A stretch of DNA of 32,248 bases from positions 1 through 32,248 of the forward strand of contig JAAWHL010000021.1 in NCBI GenBank assembly GCA_022795855.1. The letters run 5' to 3'. Shown here piece by piece: positions 1-7,578 of this stretch. The translations under genes were made by a program, and so were the position numbers. Each line of letters begins with the position of its first letter. Within the stretch, counting starts at the first letter, position 1. Source of the stretch: Lawsonibacter sp. (GTDB lineage: Bacteria > Bacillota > Clostridia > Oscillospirales > Oscillospiraceae). Under the pieces are notes generated by a model that saw only the letters and a list, made by a program, of their open reading frames with translations, searched no databases and had not been told where the DNA came from.

Positions 1-64
1 AACCATCTCCTATTGTATCGTTGGAGGTTTATCATTTCTACTCATAGGCATAGCCTTTTTTATT

Positions 65-94
65 CCACAGGCATAGCCTGTGGTTGTCTTTTTT
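65..94 (+). terminator. Rho-independent terminator of an upstream gene outside the window
   Basis: An 8-bp stem, CCACAGGC / GCCTGTGG, has loop ATA and is followed by TTGTCTTTTTT. The plus-strand gene it would end lies before position 1. A shorter version of the same motif (AGGCATAGCCTTTTTT) occurs at about 46-61, so the end of that gene carries a duplicated hairpin core. Confidence 0.7.
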
Positions 95-102
95 ACAAAC
101 CA

Positions 103-137
103 AGAGCATCCCGCCCCTCTCCGGGGCGGGATGCTCT
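103..137 (-). terminator. Terminator-like hairpin downstream of the dnaD-dnaI operon
   Basis: A perfect 15-bp stem (AGAGCATCCCGCCCC and its complement) encloses a 5-nt loop. Read on the minus strand it lies about 90 nt after the dnaI stop and is followed by TGGTTTGT, a poor U-tract. It is therefore probably a terminator or a barrier between convergent transcripts, but it is not canonical. Apart from this and the preceding hairpin, I see nothing in bases 1-223. Confidence 0.5.
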
Positions 138-223
138 GTCTGAATGCCGGTTTTATCGCCCGAAGTATGCCGAATGGCGGCAAAAGGCCGGCGGCGGGGG
201 CGCGGGGGATGGAAACAGGGCCC

Positions 224-1228
224 CTACAGCATATTCTTTTTCAGCAGGCGGATGTCGTCCCCGAAGAAGTGGAGCACGTGGTACTCCCCCTCCAGGCGGG
301 AGGCGATCTGGGGGGAGTAGCGCCGGGCGGCCTCCTCCATGGTCAGGTTGGAGGAGATGACCGTGTTCCGTCCGGCCACCAGGCGGGTATTGACGAGCTC
401 GTACAGGGCGGACTGGACGAACTGGGTGGTCAGCTCGCTGCCCAGGTCGTCGAGAATCAGCAGGTCGCAGTTCAAGTACCGCCGGGTCTCGTCCCGGGCC
501 TCCTGAAGGTTGGCGGCGTCCCGCTGGAACTTCCGGGCCTCGAACTGGGCGAAGACGCTGCCGGCGGCGTCGTACACCACGGAGAAGCCGTTTTCCGACA
601 CGGTGCGGGCGATGCAGGCGGACAGGAAGGTCTTGCCCAGGCCGGGGGGGCCGGAGAGGAACAGGTTTTTCAGGGAGAAGCGGCCGAATTTCTGGGCGTA
701 GCTCAGGCAGACCTCGTACACCAGCTCCATATTCTCCCGGGGAGAGGCCCCCCGCCCGGGCCAGGGGGTCTGGCTGTAGAAGTCCAGGCGGAAGGTGTCG
801 AAGGACTGCTCCCCCAGGTTCAGCAGCTTGGACAGCTCGCGGATCTGCTCCTGGGCGCACAGCTGCCGCAGGCAGCGGCACATGCCGGCCCCCCGCCAGC
901 CGGTGTCCCCGCACAGGGGGCAGGCGGGCTCGCCGTCCAGGTCCCCGGGGGGGATTCCCGCCTGGGCCAGCAGGTCCAGGCGCTCCTGCTGGAGGGCCAG
1001 GTTGCGGGCGCGGATGTCCTGGACCGAGACGGCCGGGTCCGTTCCGGCGCGGAGCGAGGCGGAGAACAGCTCGGCCATGGTGCCCCGCAGCATCCGGTCC
1101 AGCTGGGCCAGCCGGGGCTGGCGGGCGTAGGCCTCCCGCCGCAGCTCCTCGGTGCGGGCGGCGCGGCGGCGGCGCTCCTCCTCCAGCCGGAGGGAGGCCC
1201 GGCGCAGTACGTTGGGGTCGTAACCCAT
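224..1228 (-). CDS. DnaI/DnaC-type replicative helicase loader (AAA+ ATPase)
   Basis: A 334-residue AAA+ protein of the DnaC/DnaI family, which loads the replicative DNA helicase onto primosomal DNA. A helical N-terminal part is followed by a likely zinc-binding cluster (C103, C106, C117, C119). The ATPase core has Walker A GPPGLGKT at 193-200, Walker B LLILDDLG at 256-263, a sensor-like ISSNLT at 291-296 and an arginine-finger region SPQIASRL near 305-312. The zinc cluster ahead of the AAA+ core is the Firmicute DnaI layout rather than that of E. coli DnaC. The gene begins 3 nt after the dnaD stop, and its ribosome binding site (GGAGGG) lies inside the end of that gene, so the two are co-transcribed. 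Family assignment is strong; the name dnaI is inference from layout. Confidence 0.93.
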   Translation of the reverse strand: MGYDPNVLRRASLRLEEERRRRAARTEELRREAYARQPRLAQLDRMLRGTMAELFSASLRAGTDPAVSVQDIRARNLALQQERLDLLAQAGIPPGDLDGEPACPLCGDTGWRGAGMCRCLRQLCAQEQIRELSKLLNLGEQSFDTFRLDFYSQTPWPGRGASPRENMELVYEVCLSYAQKFGRFSLKNLFLSGPPGLGKTFLSACIARTVSENGFSVVYDAAGSVFAQFEARKFQRDAANLQEARDETRRYLNCDLLILDDLGSELTTQFVQSALYELVNTRLVAGRNTVISSNLTMEEAARRYSPQIASRLEGEYHVLHFFGDDIRLLKKNML

Positions 1229-1231
1229 CTT

Positions 1232-2170
1232 TTATCCCTCCTCCTGCCTGAGCTGGGCCAGCATCCGGCGCATCCGCTCCATGTCCTGCCGGGAGCGCTG
1301 CTCCTCCTGGGGCTGGGGGGCGGAGGGGGCGTTTCCGGCCCGGGCGGGCCGGGGGTCCCGGTCCCCCGCCCGGATGGCGGCGGCGGCGTGGAGGCCCTTC
1401 TCGTGCCAGCGGCGCAGGATGCCGTTCATATAGCTCCAGTCCATGGACTGCTTTTTCAGCACGGTCTTCTCATAGGCCATGCGGATGGCCTCGTTGTCAA
1501 AGCCCATCTGGTCCCAGGCGGCGATGTAGGTCTTTTCCCGGTCCACCAGGGGGCGCAGGGGGATGTCCAGCAGGCGGAGCACCTCCCCCTCCCGGCTGTG
1601 CAGGCGGGTCAGGCGCTGGATGTGGTCCTCGGCGGCCTCCATGGTGTCGATTCCCCGGCGGGCCCAGACAAACCCCTCCTTTTTAATCTGGGAGAGGAAG
1701 GGCCGGCGCCCGGCGCCGTATTTGCGCTGGGTCTCCTCCACGCACCAGGTCACCAGAAGCAAAATGACCTCCGCGGGGAGGGCCAGGTGGTCGTACAGGG
1801 TGAAAAGGCTCTTCAAATCGGGGACGGTCAGCTTTTTGCCCAGGCGGCGCTCCACCTCGTCGCACAGGCTGCGGAAGGAGGGGCCGTCCCCCAGGGCCGC
1901 GGTGATGTCCTGGGTGGAGTACTCCGGCGGGGGCTCGGGCTGGGGGTCGGGGAGGGGCGGCGCGGCCTGGGCCGGGGCCAGCCCCTGAGCGCTCAGCTGG
2001 TCCAGGGCGGCCTGAATCCGCCCCGCCGGCCAGCGCAGGCCCCCGGTATCCGGATGCCCCAGCAGGTGAAGATAGAGCAGGGCGGCGTCCCCGCTGTCCA
2101 GGCGGATGAGACGGTCCGCCGCCTGGGCGGACAGGGATAAAATGCTGCCGGGCAGCAGCTGGGACGGCAT
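1232..2170 (-). CDS. DnaD-domain primosome protein
   Basis: A 312-residue protein of the DnaD/DnaB primosome family, which bridges initiator-bound DNA and the helicase loader in Firmicutes. The N-terminal 60 residues resemble the winged-helix part. A Pro-rich linker near 70-85 leads to a DnaD-like helical domain (about 87-165), then a second one ending in the typical WSYMNGILRRW motif near residue 250. The C-terminal tail is charged and low in complexity. I chose ATG at 2170, not a start further upstream, because GAGGAGGAG lies just before it and the family N-terminus begins there; upstream residues look like translated promoter. Pairing with the helicase-loader gene directly downstream supports a primosome role. 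Confidence 0.88.
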   Translation of the reverse strand: MPSQLLPGSILSLSAQAADRLIRLDSGDAALLYLHLLGHPDTGGLRWPAGRIQAALDQLSAQGLAPAQAAPPLPDPQPEPPPEYSTQDITAALGDGPSFRSLCDEVERRLGKKLTVPDLKSLFTLYDHLALPAEVILLLVTWCVEETQRKYGAGRRPFLSQIKKEGFVWARRGIDTMEAAEDHIQRLTRLHSREGEVLRLLDIPLRPLVDREKTYIAAWDQMGFDNEAIRMAYEKTVLKKQSMDWSYMNGILRRWHEKGLHAAAAIRAGDRDPRPARAGNAPSAPQPQEEQRSRQDMERMRRMLAQLRQEEG

Positions 2171-2201
2171 GGCCTCTCCTCCTCTTCCGTGAAGTACCCC
2201 C

Positions 2202-2230
2202 ATTTTACAACAAAATGCGCCCGGCGTAAA
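2202..2230 (-). promoter_or_regulatory. Possible promoter of the dnaD-dnaI operon
   Basis: On the minus strand, TTTACG is followed by a 17-nt spacer and TAAAAT, about 30 nt before the dnaD start. The -10 is good and the -35 is weak (4 of 6 consensus positions). Confidence 0.42.
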
Positions 2231-2295
2231 TAGGAAATCCGGGGAGGGGCGGAAATCCGTCCGCGCCGGGCGCGGGCGCTTTCTGCGGAAGTATG

Positions 2296-2324
2296 TTGAT
2301 ACAGCGGCCAAGATATGCTATAAT
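2296..2324 (+). promoter_or_regulatory. Promoter of the alpha/beta hydrolase gene
   Basis: TTGATA, a 17-nt spacer and TATAAT with TGC immediately before the -10 (extended -10) form a near-consensus sigma-A promoter 36 nt upstream of the hydrolase ATG. It is divergent from the dnaD promoter. Confidence 0.8.
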
Positions 2325-2359
2325 CGGCTCGTCAAATCAATTCTGAAGAGGGAAAATGG

Positions 2360-2986
2360 ATGAAAATCATTTTGATACACGGTTCGGGCCATAAGTCAGC
2401 CAGCTGGAACAAAACAGTTTCATATCTGGAAAGCGGCCAGGAGATTTTGTGCCCCGAGCTGTCCTCCCTTCTCCGCGGGGAAGAGGCGAGTTATCATAAT
2501 TTATATCACTCGTTCAAAGAATACTGTAACCGCAGTGACGGGCCGGTCAGCTTATGCGGCATTTCGCTGGGAGGAATCCTGGCGCTGGATTATGCGCTGG
2601 AGTTCCCGGAGAAAGTAAAGTCGCTGGTTTTAATTGGGACTCCCCATAAAGTTCCCAAAGTGATGTTTCAGATTCAAACGGCGGTTTTCAGATTTTTGCC
2701 CGAATCCACCTTTGAAACGATGGCGTTCGGCAAAAAAGACACCTTCATTTTAGGAAACTCCATGAAGGCATTGGATTTCAGCGGCAGGGTCGGGGAGATA
2801 ACATGTCCCACGCTGCTGATTTGCGGGAAGAAGGACGGCGCAAACCTGAAATCCGCCTATTATTTCCGGGAGAACATACCAAACGCGAAATTGGAAATCA
2901 TGGAAAATACGGGGCACGTTGTAAATGAAGAGCGTCCCCAAATGCTGGCCCGGATATTAAACGAATATTATAAGGAGATAAAATAG
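2360..2986 (+). CDS. Alpha/beta-fold hydrolase, low-GC, probably acquired
   Basis: A compact 208-residue alpha/beta hydrolase. It begins with the strand and oxyanion-hole motif IILIHGSGH, has nucleophile elbow GISLGG (Ser near residue 69), an acid candidate in CGKKDGAN near residue 155 and the catalytic His in NTGHVVNEE near residue 185. This is a complete Ser-Asp-His triad. The substrate cannot be told; small family members include esterases, lipases and haloperoxidase-like enzymes. By hand count on four 60-base lines the gene is about 48% GC, whereas a line in the next gene is about 75%, and it prefers A/T-ending codons (AAA, GAA, ATT, TTA) unlike its neighbours. It has its own strong promoter and no operon partner, which suggests horizontal acquisition. 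The start has GAGGGAAAA upstream. Confidence 0.85.
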   Translation: MKIILIHGSGHKSASWNKTVSYLESGQEILCPELSSLLRGEEASYHNLYHSFKEYCNRSDGPVSLCGISLGGILALDYALEFPEKVKSLVLIGTPHKVPKVMFQIQTAVFRFLPESTFETMAFGKKDTFILGNSMKALDFSGRVGEITCPTLLICGKKDGANLKSAYYFRENIPNAKLEIMENTGHVVNEERPQMLARILNEYYKEIK

Positions 2987-3011
2987 GGCCCGCCAGCCGG
3001 TGTGCTGAGAG

Positions 3012-3031
3012 ATGTTGAACAGGCCCTAAGG
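3012..3031 (+). repeat. Tip of family-1 intergenic repeat
   Basis: A short sequence (GATGTTGAACAGGCCCTAAG) resembles the 3' terminal repeat of the family-1 element (TGAATACAGGTTCTTA type). It is a likely remnant and is too short to be certain. Confidence 0.35.
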
Positions 3032-3066
3032 TAAGCCGGAAGAGAGAAAGGACGCGTGATTATTGA

Positions 3067-3840
3067 ATGGGACCTGCTTTGATTGAGGGCTGTGTGGACT
3101 CCTATGCCTCCGCCATGGCCGCCTGCCGGGGCGGCGCGGACCGCCTGGAGCTGTGCGCCAACCTGGCCATCGGGGGGACCACGCCGTCCCCCAGCCTGTT
3201 CCGGCAGGTGCGCCGGGACTGCCAGGTCCCGATTCACGTGCTGATCCGCCCCCGCTTCGGCGATTTCCTCTACAGCGGGCCGGAGCGGGAGGAAATCTGC
3301 GGGGAAATCCGCCGGTTCCGGGAGCTGGGGGCCGACGGGGTGGTGATTGGCGCGCTGACGCCGGAGGCCGAGCTGGACCGGGAGGCGCTGCTCCCCATGA
3401 CGGACTGCGCGGGGGGGATGTCCCTCACCCTGCACCGGGCCTTCGACATGACCCGGGACGCGGCGCAGGCGCTGGAGGCGGCAGTGGAGCTGGGGTTCCG
3501 GACCGTGCTGACCTCCGGCCAGGCGGGGAGCGCGGCGGAGGGGAAGGAGGCCCTGGGGCAGCTGCGCCGCCGGGCGGCGGGGCGGATTGCCGTCATGGCC
3601 GGGTGCGGCGTCCGGGCGGAGAATATTGAGGAGATATACCGGGCCGGGGGCGTCCGGGCGTTCCACACCACCGGGCGGAAGGGCCCGGTGGACAGCGGAA
3701 TGCGCTGGCGCAGGGCGGGGGTGTCCATGGGGCTGCCCTCCCTGTCGGAATATGAGCTGTGGCTGACCGACGAGGAGACCTTCCGGGCCTGCGCCCGAAT
3801 CGTCCACAGCCTCCCCGCGCCGGAGGAGGGCGCGAAATGA
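3067..3840 (+). CDS. cutC: CutC family protein (copper homeostasis, TIM barrel)
   Basis: A 257-residue protein with clear CutC signatures: an N-terminal CVDSYASAMAACRGGADRLELC, written here as the CVDS start and GADRLELC end, then GGTTPS, HVLIRPR (near 57), DGVVIGAL, LTLHRAFD and a C-terminal MAGCGVRAENI with AFHTTGR. The fold is a TIM barrel, usually described as cytoplasmic copper-binding or homeostasis, though a direct role in copper tolerance has been questioned in some species. The start ATG follows AGAGAGAAAGGA. It precedes secG but secG has its own promoter, so the gene appears monocistronic. No metal-responsive operator is visible. The 80 bp before it contains only a repeat tip (3012-3031). 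Confidence 0.93.
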   Translation: MGPALIEGCVDSYASAMAACRGGADRLELCANLAIGGTTPSPSLFRQVRRDCQVPIHVLIRPRFGDFLYSGPEREEICGEIRRFRELGADGVVIGALTPEAELDREALLPMTDCAGGMSLTLHRAFDMTRDAAQALEAAVELGFRTVLTSGQAGSAAEGKEALGQLRRRAAGRIAVMAGCGVRAENIEEIYRAGGVRAFHTTGRKGPVDSGMRWRRAGVSMGLPSLSEYELWLTDEETFRACARIVHSLPAPEEGAK

Positions 3841-3865
3841 TTTCCGTGAATTTTGACAAAAGGGC

Positions 3866-3894
3866 TTGCAATCCCGGGGGACCTGTGTTAAAAT
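3866..3894 (+). promoter_or_regulatory. Promoter of secG
   Basis: TTGCAA, a 17-nt spacer and TAAAAT with TGT just before the -10 (extended -10). The element starts 26 nt after the cutC stop, so secG is transcribed independently. A TTGACA at 3853 lacks a -10 at proper spacing. Confidence 0.75.
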
Positions 3895-3969
3895 TACCTC
3901 CACGCCGGGCAAAAGCGCCCGTTTGACGCATATCCGCCCCGAGCGGGCTTTGAAAGGAACGGTTCTGCA

Positions 3970-4200
3970 ATGGTAAAGCTGATTTTGTCCATTATCCTGA
4001 TTCTGTGCGACCTGGTGCTGGTCGCCGTGGTCATGCTCCAGTCCGGCAAGAGCGCCGGCCTGTCCGGGGCCATCGCCGGCGGCGCCGACACCTTCCTGTC
4101 CAAGAACAAGGCCAAGAGCCTGGACGCCAAGCTGGCCAAGATGACCAAGTGGGTGGCCATCGCCTTTATGGCCCTGGCCCTGATTGTGGCCCTGGTGTAA
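3970..4200 (+). CDS. secG: Preprotein translocase subunit SecG
   Basis: A 76-residue SecG, the small accessory subunit of the SecYEG protein-export channel in the cytoplasmic membrane. Two hydrophobic segments (about 3-22 and 53-75) flank the conserved cytoplasmic loop. That loop carries the family motif VVMLQSGKSAGLSGAI and then GGADTFLSKNKAK, the Firmicute SecG form. Length is normal. The ribosome binding site is GAAAGGAA before ATG. The gene has its own promoter and a strong terminator, so it is monocistronic. In many Firmicutes secG is followed by rnr and smpB; here that linkage is absent. Confidence 0.96.
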   Translation: MVKLILSIILILCDLVLVAVVMLQSGKSAGLSGAIAGGADTFLSKNKAKSLDAKLAKMTKWVAIAFMALALIVALV

Positions 4201-4215
4201 CGAAAGTGGAGTCAG

Positions 4216-4251
4216 AAATTCCGCCCTGCCGTTAGGCAGGGCGGAATTTTT
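4216..4251 (+). terminator. Rho-independent terminator of secG
   Basis: A perfect 15-bp stem (AAATTCCGCCCTGCC and its complement) with loop GTTA leads into a run of five T. It is 15 nt after the secG stop. Confidence 0.92.
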
Positions 4252-4293
4252 GCAGGCCGCGGGAGAAAACCGCGCGGTTTTATGATTTTAGGC

Positions 4294-4322
4294 TTGCCTT
4301 TTTGAGGGAAACGCTATAAAAT
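4294..4322 (+). promoter_or_regulatory. Promoter of the MoxR/VWA operon
   Basis: TTGCCT, a 17-nt spacer and TAAAAT; the overlapping TATAAA at 4315 would give a 15-nt spacer. It lies about 45 nt before the moxR-like start. Confidence 0.65.
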
Positions 4323-4364
4323 CAGAACATCTATGTCAATGGGCCCCCGGAGGGGGCAGGAAGG

Positions 4365-5183
4365 ATGGAAACGATGAGCGAAATTTTTCAGGGCAGCCGG
4401 GACTACGTGGCCTCCGAGGAGCTGATGCGGGCGGTGAATATCGCCATGGTGCTCCAGAAGCCGCTGCTGATTAAGGGGGAGCCGGGCACCGGCAAGACGG
4501 TGCTGGCCGAGGCCATCGCCAAATCCCTGGGCAAAAAGCTGATCATCTGGAATATCAAGTCCACCACCAAGGCCCAGGACGGGCTGTACGTCTACGACGT
4601 GGTGCAGCGGCTGTACGACAGCCAGTTCGGCGGCCAGGTGGACGACGTGGAGAAATACGTGAAGCTGGGCAAGCTGGGGGAGGCCTTCACCGACGAGGAG
4701 CAGGTGATCCTGCTGATTGACGAGATTGACAAGGCCGACCTGGAGTTCCCCAACGACCTGCTGTGGGAGCTGGACCGGATGGAGTTCCACATTCCGGAGA
4801 CGGGCCGCACCGTCACCGCCCGGCACCGCCCCATAGTCATCATCACCTCCAACGCCGAGAAGGAGCTGCCCGACGCCTTCCTGCGCCGGTGCGTCTTCCA
4901 CTATATCGAGTTCCCCGGCCGGGAGCTGATGGAGGAGATTGTGAAGGTCCACTTTGACCGGCTGGACCAGCACCTCCTGGACCAGGTGCTGGAGGCCTTC
5001 TACCGCATCCGCCAGCTGCCCCAGATTAAGAAAAAGCCCTCCACCAGCGAGATTATCGACTGGATTCAGGCGCTGGTGCACGGCGGCTTTGACCCGGGCC
5101 GGGTGGTGGAGGAGGTGCCCTATCTGGGGGTGCTGCTGAAGAAGAACGAGGACATTGAGGCCCTGCGCAGCAACTGGCGGTGA
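4365..5183 (+). CDS. MoxR-family AAA+ ATPase
   Basis: A 272-residue MoxR-type AAA+ ATPase, thought to act as a chaperone-like maturation factor together with a VWA protein. Walker A is GEPGTGKT (near 42-49), Walker B is LLIDEIDKAD (near 113), sensor 1 is IITSNAEKELPDAFLRRC with the arginine-finger region, and a helical C-terminal lid follows. These are standard family features. The next gene encodes a CoxE-like VWA protein and starts 4 nt after this stop, so the two form the classical MoxR-VWA pair. Two starts are possible: ATG at 4365 with GGAGG 11 nt before it, or ATG at 4374 with AGGAAGG at better spacing (269 residues). The substrate of the pair is not known. Confidence 0.92.
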   Translation: METMSEIFQGSRDYVASEELMRAVNIAMVLQKPLLIKGEPGTGKTVLAEAIAKSLGKKLIIWNIKSTTKAQDGLYVYDVVQRLYDSQFGGQVDDVEKYVKLGKLGEAFTDEEQVILLIDEIDKADLEFPNDLLWELDRMEFHIPETGRTVTARHRPIVIITSNAEKELPDAFLRRCVFHYIEFPGRELMEEIVKVHFDRLDQHLLDQVLEAFYRIRQLPQIKKKPSTSEIIDWIQALVHGGFDPGRVVEEVPYLGVLLKKNEDIEALRSNWR

Positions 5184-5187
5184 GCCC

Positions 5188-6384
5188 ATGTTTGGTGATT
5201 TTCTCTATCTGCTGCGCCGCCGCGGGCTGAAGGTCTCCCTGACCGAGTGGATGGCCCTCCAGGAGGCCCTGGACAAGGGGCTGCAGGGGGCCAGCCTGAC
5301 CGCCTTTTACTACCTGTGCCGGGCCCTGCTGGTGAAGAGCGAGGCGGACTTTGACTGCTTCGACCGGTGCTTCCTGGAGTATTTCAAGGACGTGAAGTTC
5401 GAGCAGGAGGTCTCCCAGGAGCTGATGGACTGGCTGGACCGGCCGGACGCCCTGCTGGGCCGGTTTGACCAGCAGCAGGCCGAGCTGAACGAGCTGCTCA
5501 GCGAGACGGAGATTGAGGAGATGTTCCGGGAGCGCATGAACGAGCAGCGGGAGCAGCACAACTGCGGCAATTACTGGGTGGGCACCCACGGCATGTCCGT
5601 GTTCGGCAACGCGGGCATGTCCCCCAACGGCATCCGGGTGGGGGGGGAGAGCATGGGCCGGCGGGCCTTCCGGGTGGCCGGGGAGCGGCGCTTCCGGGAC
5701 TTCCGGGGGGACAACACCCTGGACACCCGGCAGTTCCAGGTGGCCCTGCGGCATCTGCGGCAGTTCTCCGGGCTGGTGGACCTGCCCGCCACCGAGTTTG
5801 ACATTGACAATACCGTCAGGGACACCTGCCGGAACGGCGGGACGCTGGAGGTGCGCTACAAAAAGCCCCGGCAGAACACCGTCAAGGTGCTGCTGCTGAT
5901 GGACTCCGGCGGGTCCATGGAGTACTACAGCACCCTGTGCTCCGCCCTGTTCCAGGCGGTGAGCAGGACCCGCCACTTCAAGGATTTGAAGGTGTATTAC
6001 TTCCATAACTGCGTCTACTCCCGGCTGTACACCGACCCCACCCTGCGCCCGGTGAACATGGTGCCCACCGAGTGGGTGCTGTCCAACATCCCCGGCGACT
6101 ATAAGGTGATTTTCGTGGGCGACGCCCAGATGGCCCCCCACGAGCTGTCCACCGCCTTCAACTACTGGACTGCCGACGGGAAGAGCCGGCGGCGCTCCGG
6201 GCTGGAGTGGCTGCAGCTGCTGCGGGGGAGGTACGCCCACGCGGTGTGGCTCAACCCGGGCGAGCGCCCCAGCTGGGGGGAGTACTGGACCCGGACCTAT
6301 GACGCCATTGGGCGGCTGTTCCCTATGTATCCCCTGACCATGGACGGGCTGGAGGAGGGCATGAAGAAGCTGCTCTCCCGGTAG
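5188..6384 (+). CDS. CoxE-like VWA-domain protein, partner of the MoxR ATPase
   Basis: A 398-residue protein. The N-terminal two-thirds is helical and charged, with a Gly-rich stretch at 130-160 (GTHGMSVFGNAGMSPNG). A von Willebrand A domain starts at about residue 230. Its metal-site motif is MDSGGSM (D239 to M244), which has Gly where a classical DxSxS MIDAS has the first Ser. This DxGGS variant is how I recall many CoxE-type proteins paired with MoxR ATPases. No signal peptide or membrane segment is evident, so it should be cytoplasmic. I chose ATG at 5188, 4 nt after the moxR stop, because the protein reads naturally from MFGDFLYLLRRRG; an in-frame start at 5155 would overlap moxR by 29 nt and add a tail of no family character. 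The likely role is metal-dependent maturation or remodelling of an unknown protein. Confidence 0.9.
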   Translation: MFGDFLYLLRRRGLKVSLTEWMALQEALDKGLQGASLTAFYYLCRALLVKSEADFDCFDRCFLEYFKDVKFEQEVSQELMDWLDRPDALLGRFDQQQAELNELLSETEIEEMFRERMNEQREQHNCGNYWVGTHGMSVFGNAGMSPNGIRVGGESMGRRAFRVAGERRFRDFRGDNTLDTRQFQVALRHLRQFSGLVDLPATEFDIDNTVRDTCRNGGTLEVRYKKPRQNTVKVLLLMDSGGSMEYYSTLCSALFQAVSRTRHFKDLKVYYFHNCVYSRLYTDPTLRPVNMVPTEWVLSNIPGDYKVIFVGDAQMAPHELSTAFNYWTADGKSRRRSGLEWLQLLRGRYAHAVWLNPGERPSWGEYWTRTYDAIGRLFPMYPLTMDGLEEGMKKLLSR

Positions 6385-6440
6385 GGGCCGCGCCCGGCAT
6401 GGCCTGCGGGGCGCAGCGGATAAGCGGCAAACCCGACGTG

Positions 6441-6472
6441 CGGGGGGCGGGCGCTGCCCCGCCCCCCGTTTT
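6441..6472 (+). terminator. Rho-independent terminator of the MoxR/VWA operon
   Basis: An 11-bp GC stem (CGGGGGGCGGG and its complement) has a 6-nt loop and is followed by TTTT. It lies between the convergent VWA gene and gpr. Confidence 0.85.
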
Positions 6473-6492
6473 GCGCGCGCCCTGCCGGGGCG

Positions 6493-7383
6493 CTAGCTCA
6501 AGAGCATATCCAGGTCCTCGACGGACAGCCCCGGCTGGAGGGCCAGGCCGATGCCGTAGCCGATGACCTTGCTCAAATCGTCCACCTGGCTGTCGATGTC
6601 CTTGGGGGTGACCAGCAGGTCCCGGCCCTCGCCCAGGTCGGGCAGCCCGTCGGTGCCCATCAGGTCGGCGGCCAGGGTGGCGGCCTCCACCACCGTGGGC
6701 ACGCCGACGGCGATGACGGGCACGCCCAGGCTCTCCTGGTTCAGGGCGTACCGGTGGTTGCCCACGCCGGAGCCGGGAGCGATGCCGGTATCGGCCAGCT
6801 GCACCGTGCGGCACAGGCGGCTGAGGGAGCGGGAGGCCAGGGCGTCCACCGCGATGACGCAGGCCGGGCGGATGGCCTGGCAGACGCTGCGCACCAGCTC
6901 CCCGCTCTCCACGCCGGTGGTGCCCAGCACGCCGGCGGCCAGGGAGGCCACCGGGCGGAACGCGCCGAAGTGCTCCGGCGCCTGGGCAATCAGGTGCCGG
7001 GTGACCAGCATCCGGTCGTGGACCTTGGGCCCCACCGCGTCGGAGGTGATGGCCCGGTTGCCCAGCCCGGCCACCAGCACCCCGTCCCCGGGGGCCAGCC
7101 GGGACAGCAGCCCCTCCAGCTCGCCCGCCACGGCCCGGGCCGCCCGGCCGAAGGCCCCCTCCTCCCGGCGCTGGAGGCCGTCCAGGGTCAGGGTGATATA
7201 CCGCCCCGGAGGCTTGCCCAGCGCGTCCTGGCCCTGCCGGTCCAGGATGCGGACGGTGGTGACGGCGAAGCCCTCCCGGGTGCTCTCCCTGGCCTCCACC
7301 CCGGGCAGGCGGGTGGTCTCCCCCGCCGACTCCTGCCAGAGCTCCTTGGCCTCCAGGGCCAGATCCGTGCGTCTGCTGCGCAT
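6493..7383 (-). CDS. gpr: Germination protease Gpr
   Basis: A 296-residue germination endopeptidase that degrades small acid-soluble proteins when spores germinate. The N-terminus RTDLALEAKEL matches the Gpr zymogen start, where the propeptide is removed. The two conserved Asp residues expected in the active site are at D115 (TSDAVGPKV) and D180 (VIAVDALASRS), spaced almost as in Bacillus megaterium Gpr (127 and 193). The protein is shorter than the roughly 370-residue Bacillus enzyme, mostly at the N-terminus and in loops. The start is ATG at 7383 with AGAAAGAGGG upstream. The gene is divergent from rpsT, an arrangement also found in Bacillus, although spoIIP and lepA do not follow here. Its presence is direct evidence that the host makes endospores. 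A forespore-type promoter would be expected but is not convincing. Confidence 0.95.
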   Translation of the reverse strand: MRSRRTDLALEAKELWQESAGETTRLPGVEARESTREGFAVTTVRILDRQGQDALGKPPGRYITLTLDGLQRREEGAFGRAARAVAGELEGLLSRLAPGDGVLVAGLGNRAITSDAVGPKVHDRMLVTRHLIAQAPEHFGAFRPVASLAAGVLGTTGVESGELVRSVCQAIRPACVIAVDALASRSLSRLCRTVQLADTGIAPGSGVGNHRYALNQESLGVPVIAVGVPTVVEAATLAADLMGTDGLPDLGEGRDLLVTPKDIDSQVDDLSKVIGYGIGLALQPGLSVEDLDMLLS

Positions 7384-7495
7384 GGCGATTCCCTCTTTCT
7401 CCCCAAGATATTGTGGTATTTGCCCGCTGTTTCCCCTAGTTTTCAGCGCCGGAACGGAAACTATCCAAAATTTCCGGAAAAATTGAAAAAAACAG

Positions 7496-7524
7496 TTGAT
7501 TTTTTTTCGGGCAGATGCTAAAAT
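7496..7524 (+). promoter_or_regulatory. Promoter of rpsT
   Basis: TTGATT, a 17-nt spacer and TAAAAT with TGC before the -10 (extended -10). An A/T-rich tract lies just upstream, as in strong ribosomal-protein promoters. Confidence 0.8.
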
Positions 7525-7531
7525 ACATATC

Positions 7532-7548
7532 TGCACCGGAGCGGTGCA
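7532..7548 (+). promoter_or_regulatory. Leader hairpin of rpsT
   Basis: A 7-bp stem, TGCACCG / CGGTGCA, with loop GAG sits at the expected 5' end of the mRNA, about 30 nt before the start codon. It could stabilise the transcript or take part in feedback by S20; neither is shown. Confidence 0.4.
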
Positions 7549-7578
7549 CAATTTTACGATTCGGAGGAGGTGTTTGGT

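Noticed and set aside
13-360. A short plus-strand frame starting near position 13 behind GGAGG-like sequence
   Set aside because: It runs through two hairpins and into the antisense of dnaI, with no protein-like composition.
80-2140. A 686-codon plus-strand open frame opposite the dnaD and dnaI genes
   Set aside because: It is low in complexity (Gly, Gln, Leu, Pro runs), matches no family, and is the expected shadow of GC-rich genes on the other strand. Similar long frames opposite the large permease (12014-13897), pyrG (30072-31679) and the phosphorylase-deaminase pair (24607-26403) were rejected likewise.
3853-3858. A perfect TTGACA upstream of secG as the -35
   Set aside because: No -10 lies at 16-18 nt from it; the TTGCAA at 3866 pairs properly with TAAAAT.
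7384-7440. A possible sigma-G promoter for gpr (TGAAAA, 17 nt, CAAATAC on the minus strand)
   Set aside because: The -10 fits the forespore consensus at about half of the positions. It is plausible by biology but not supported enough to annotate.
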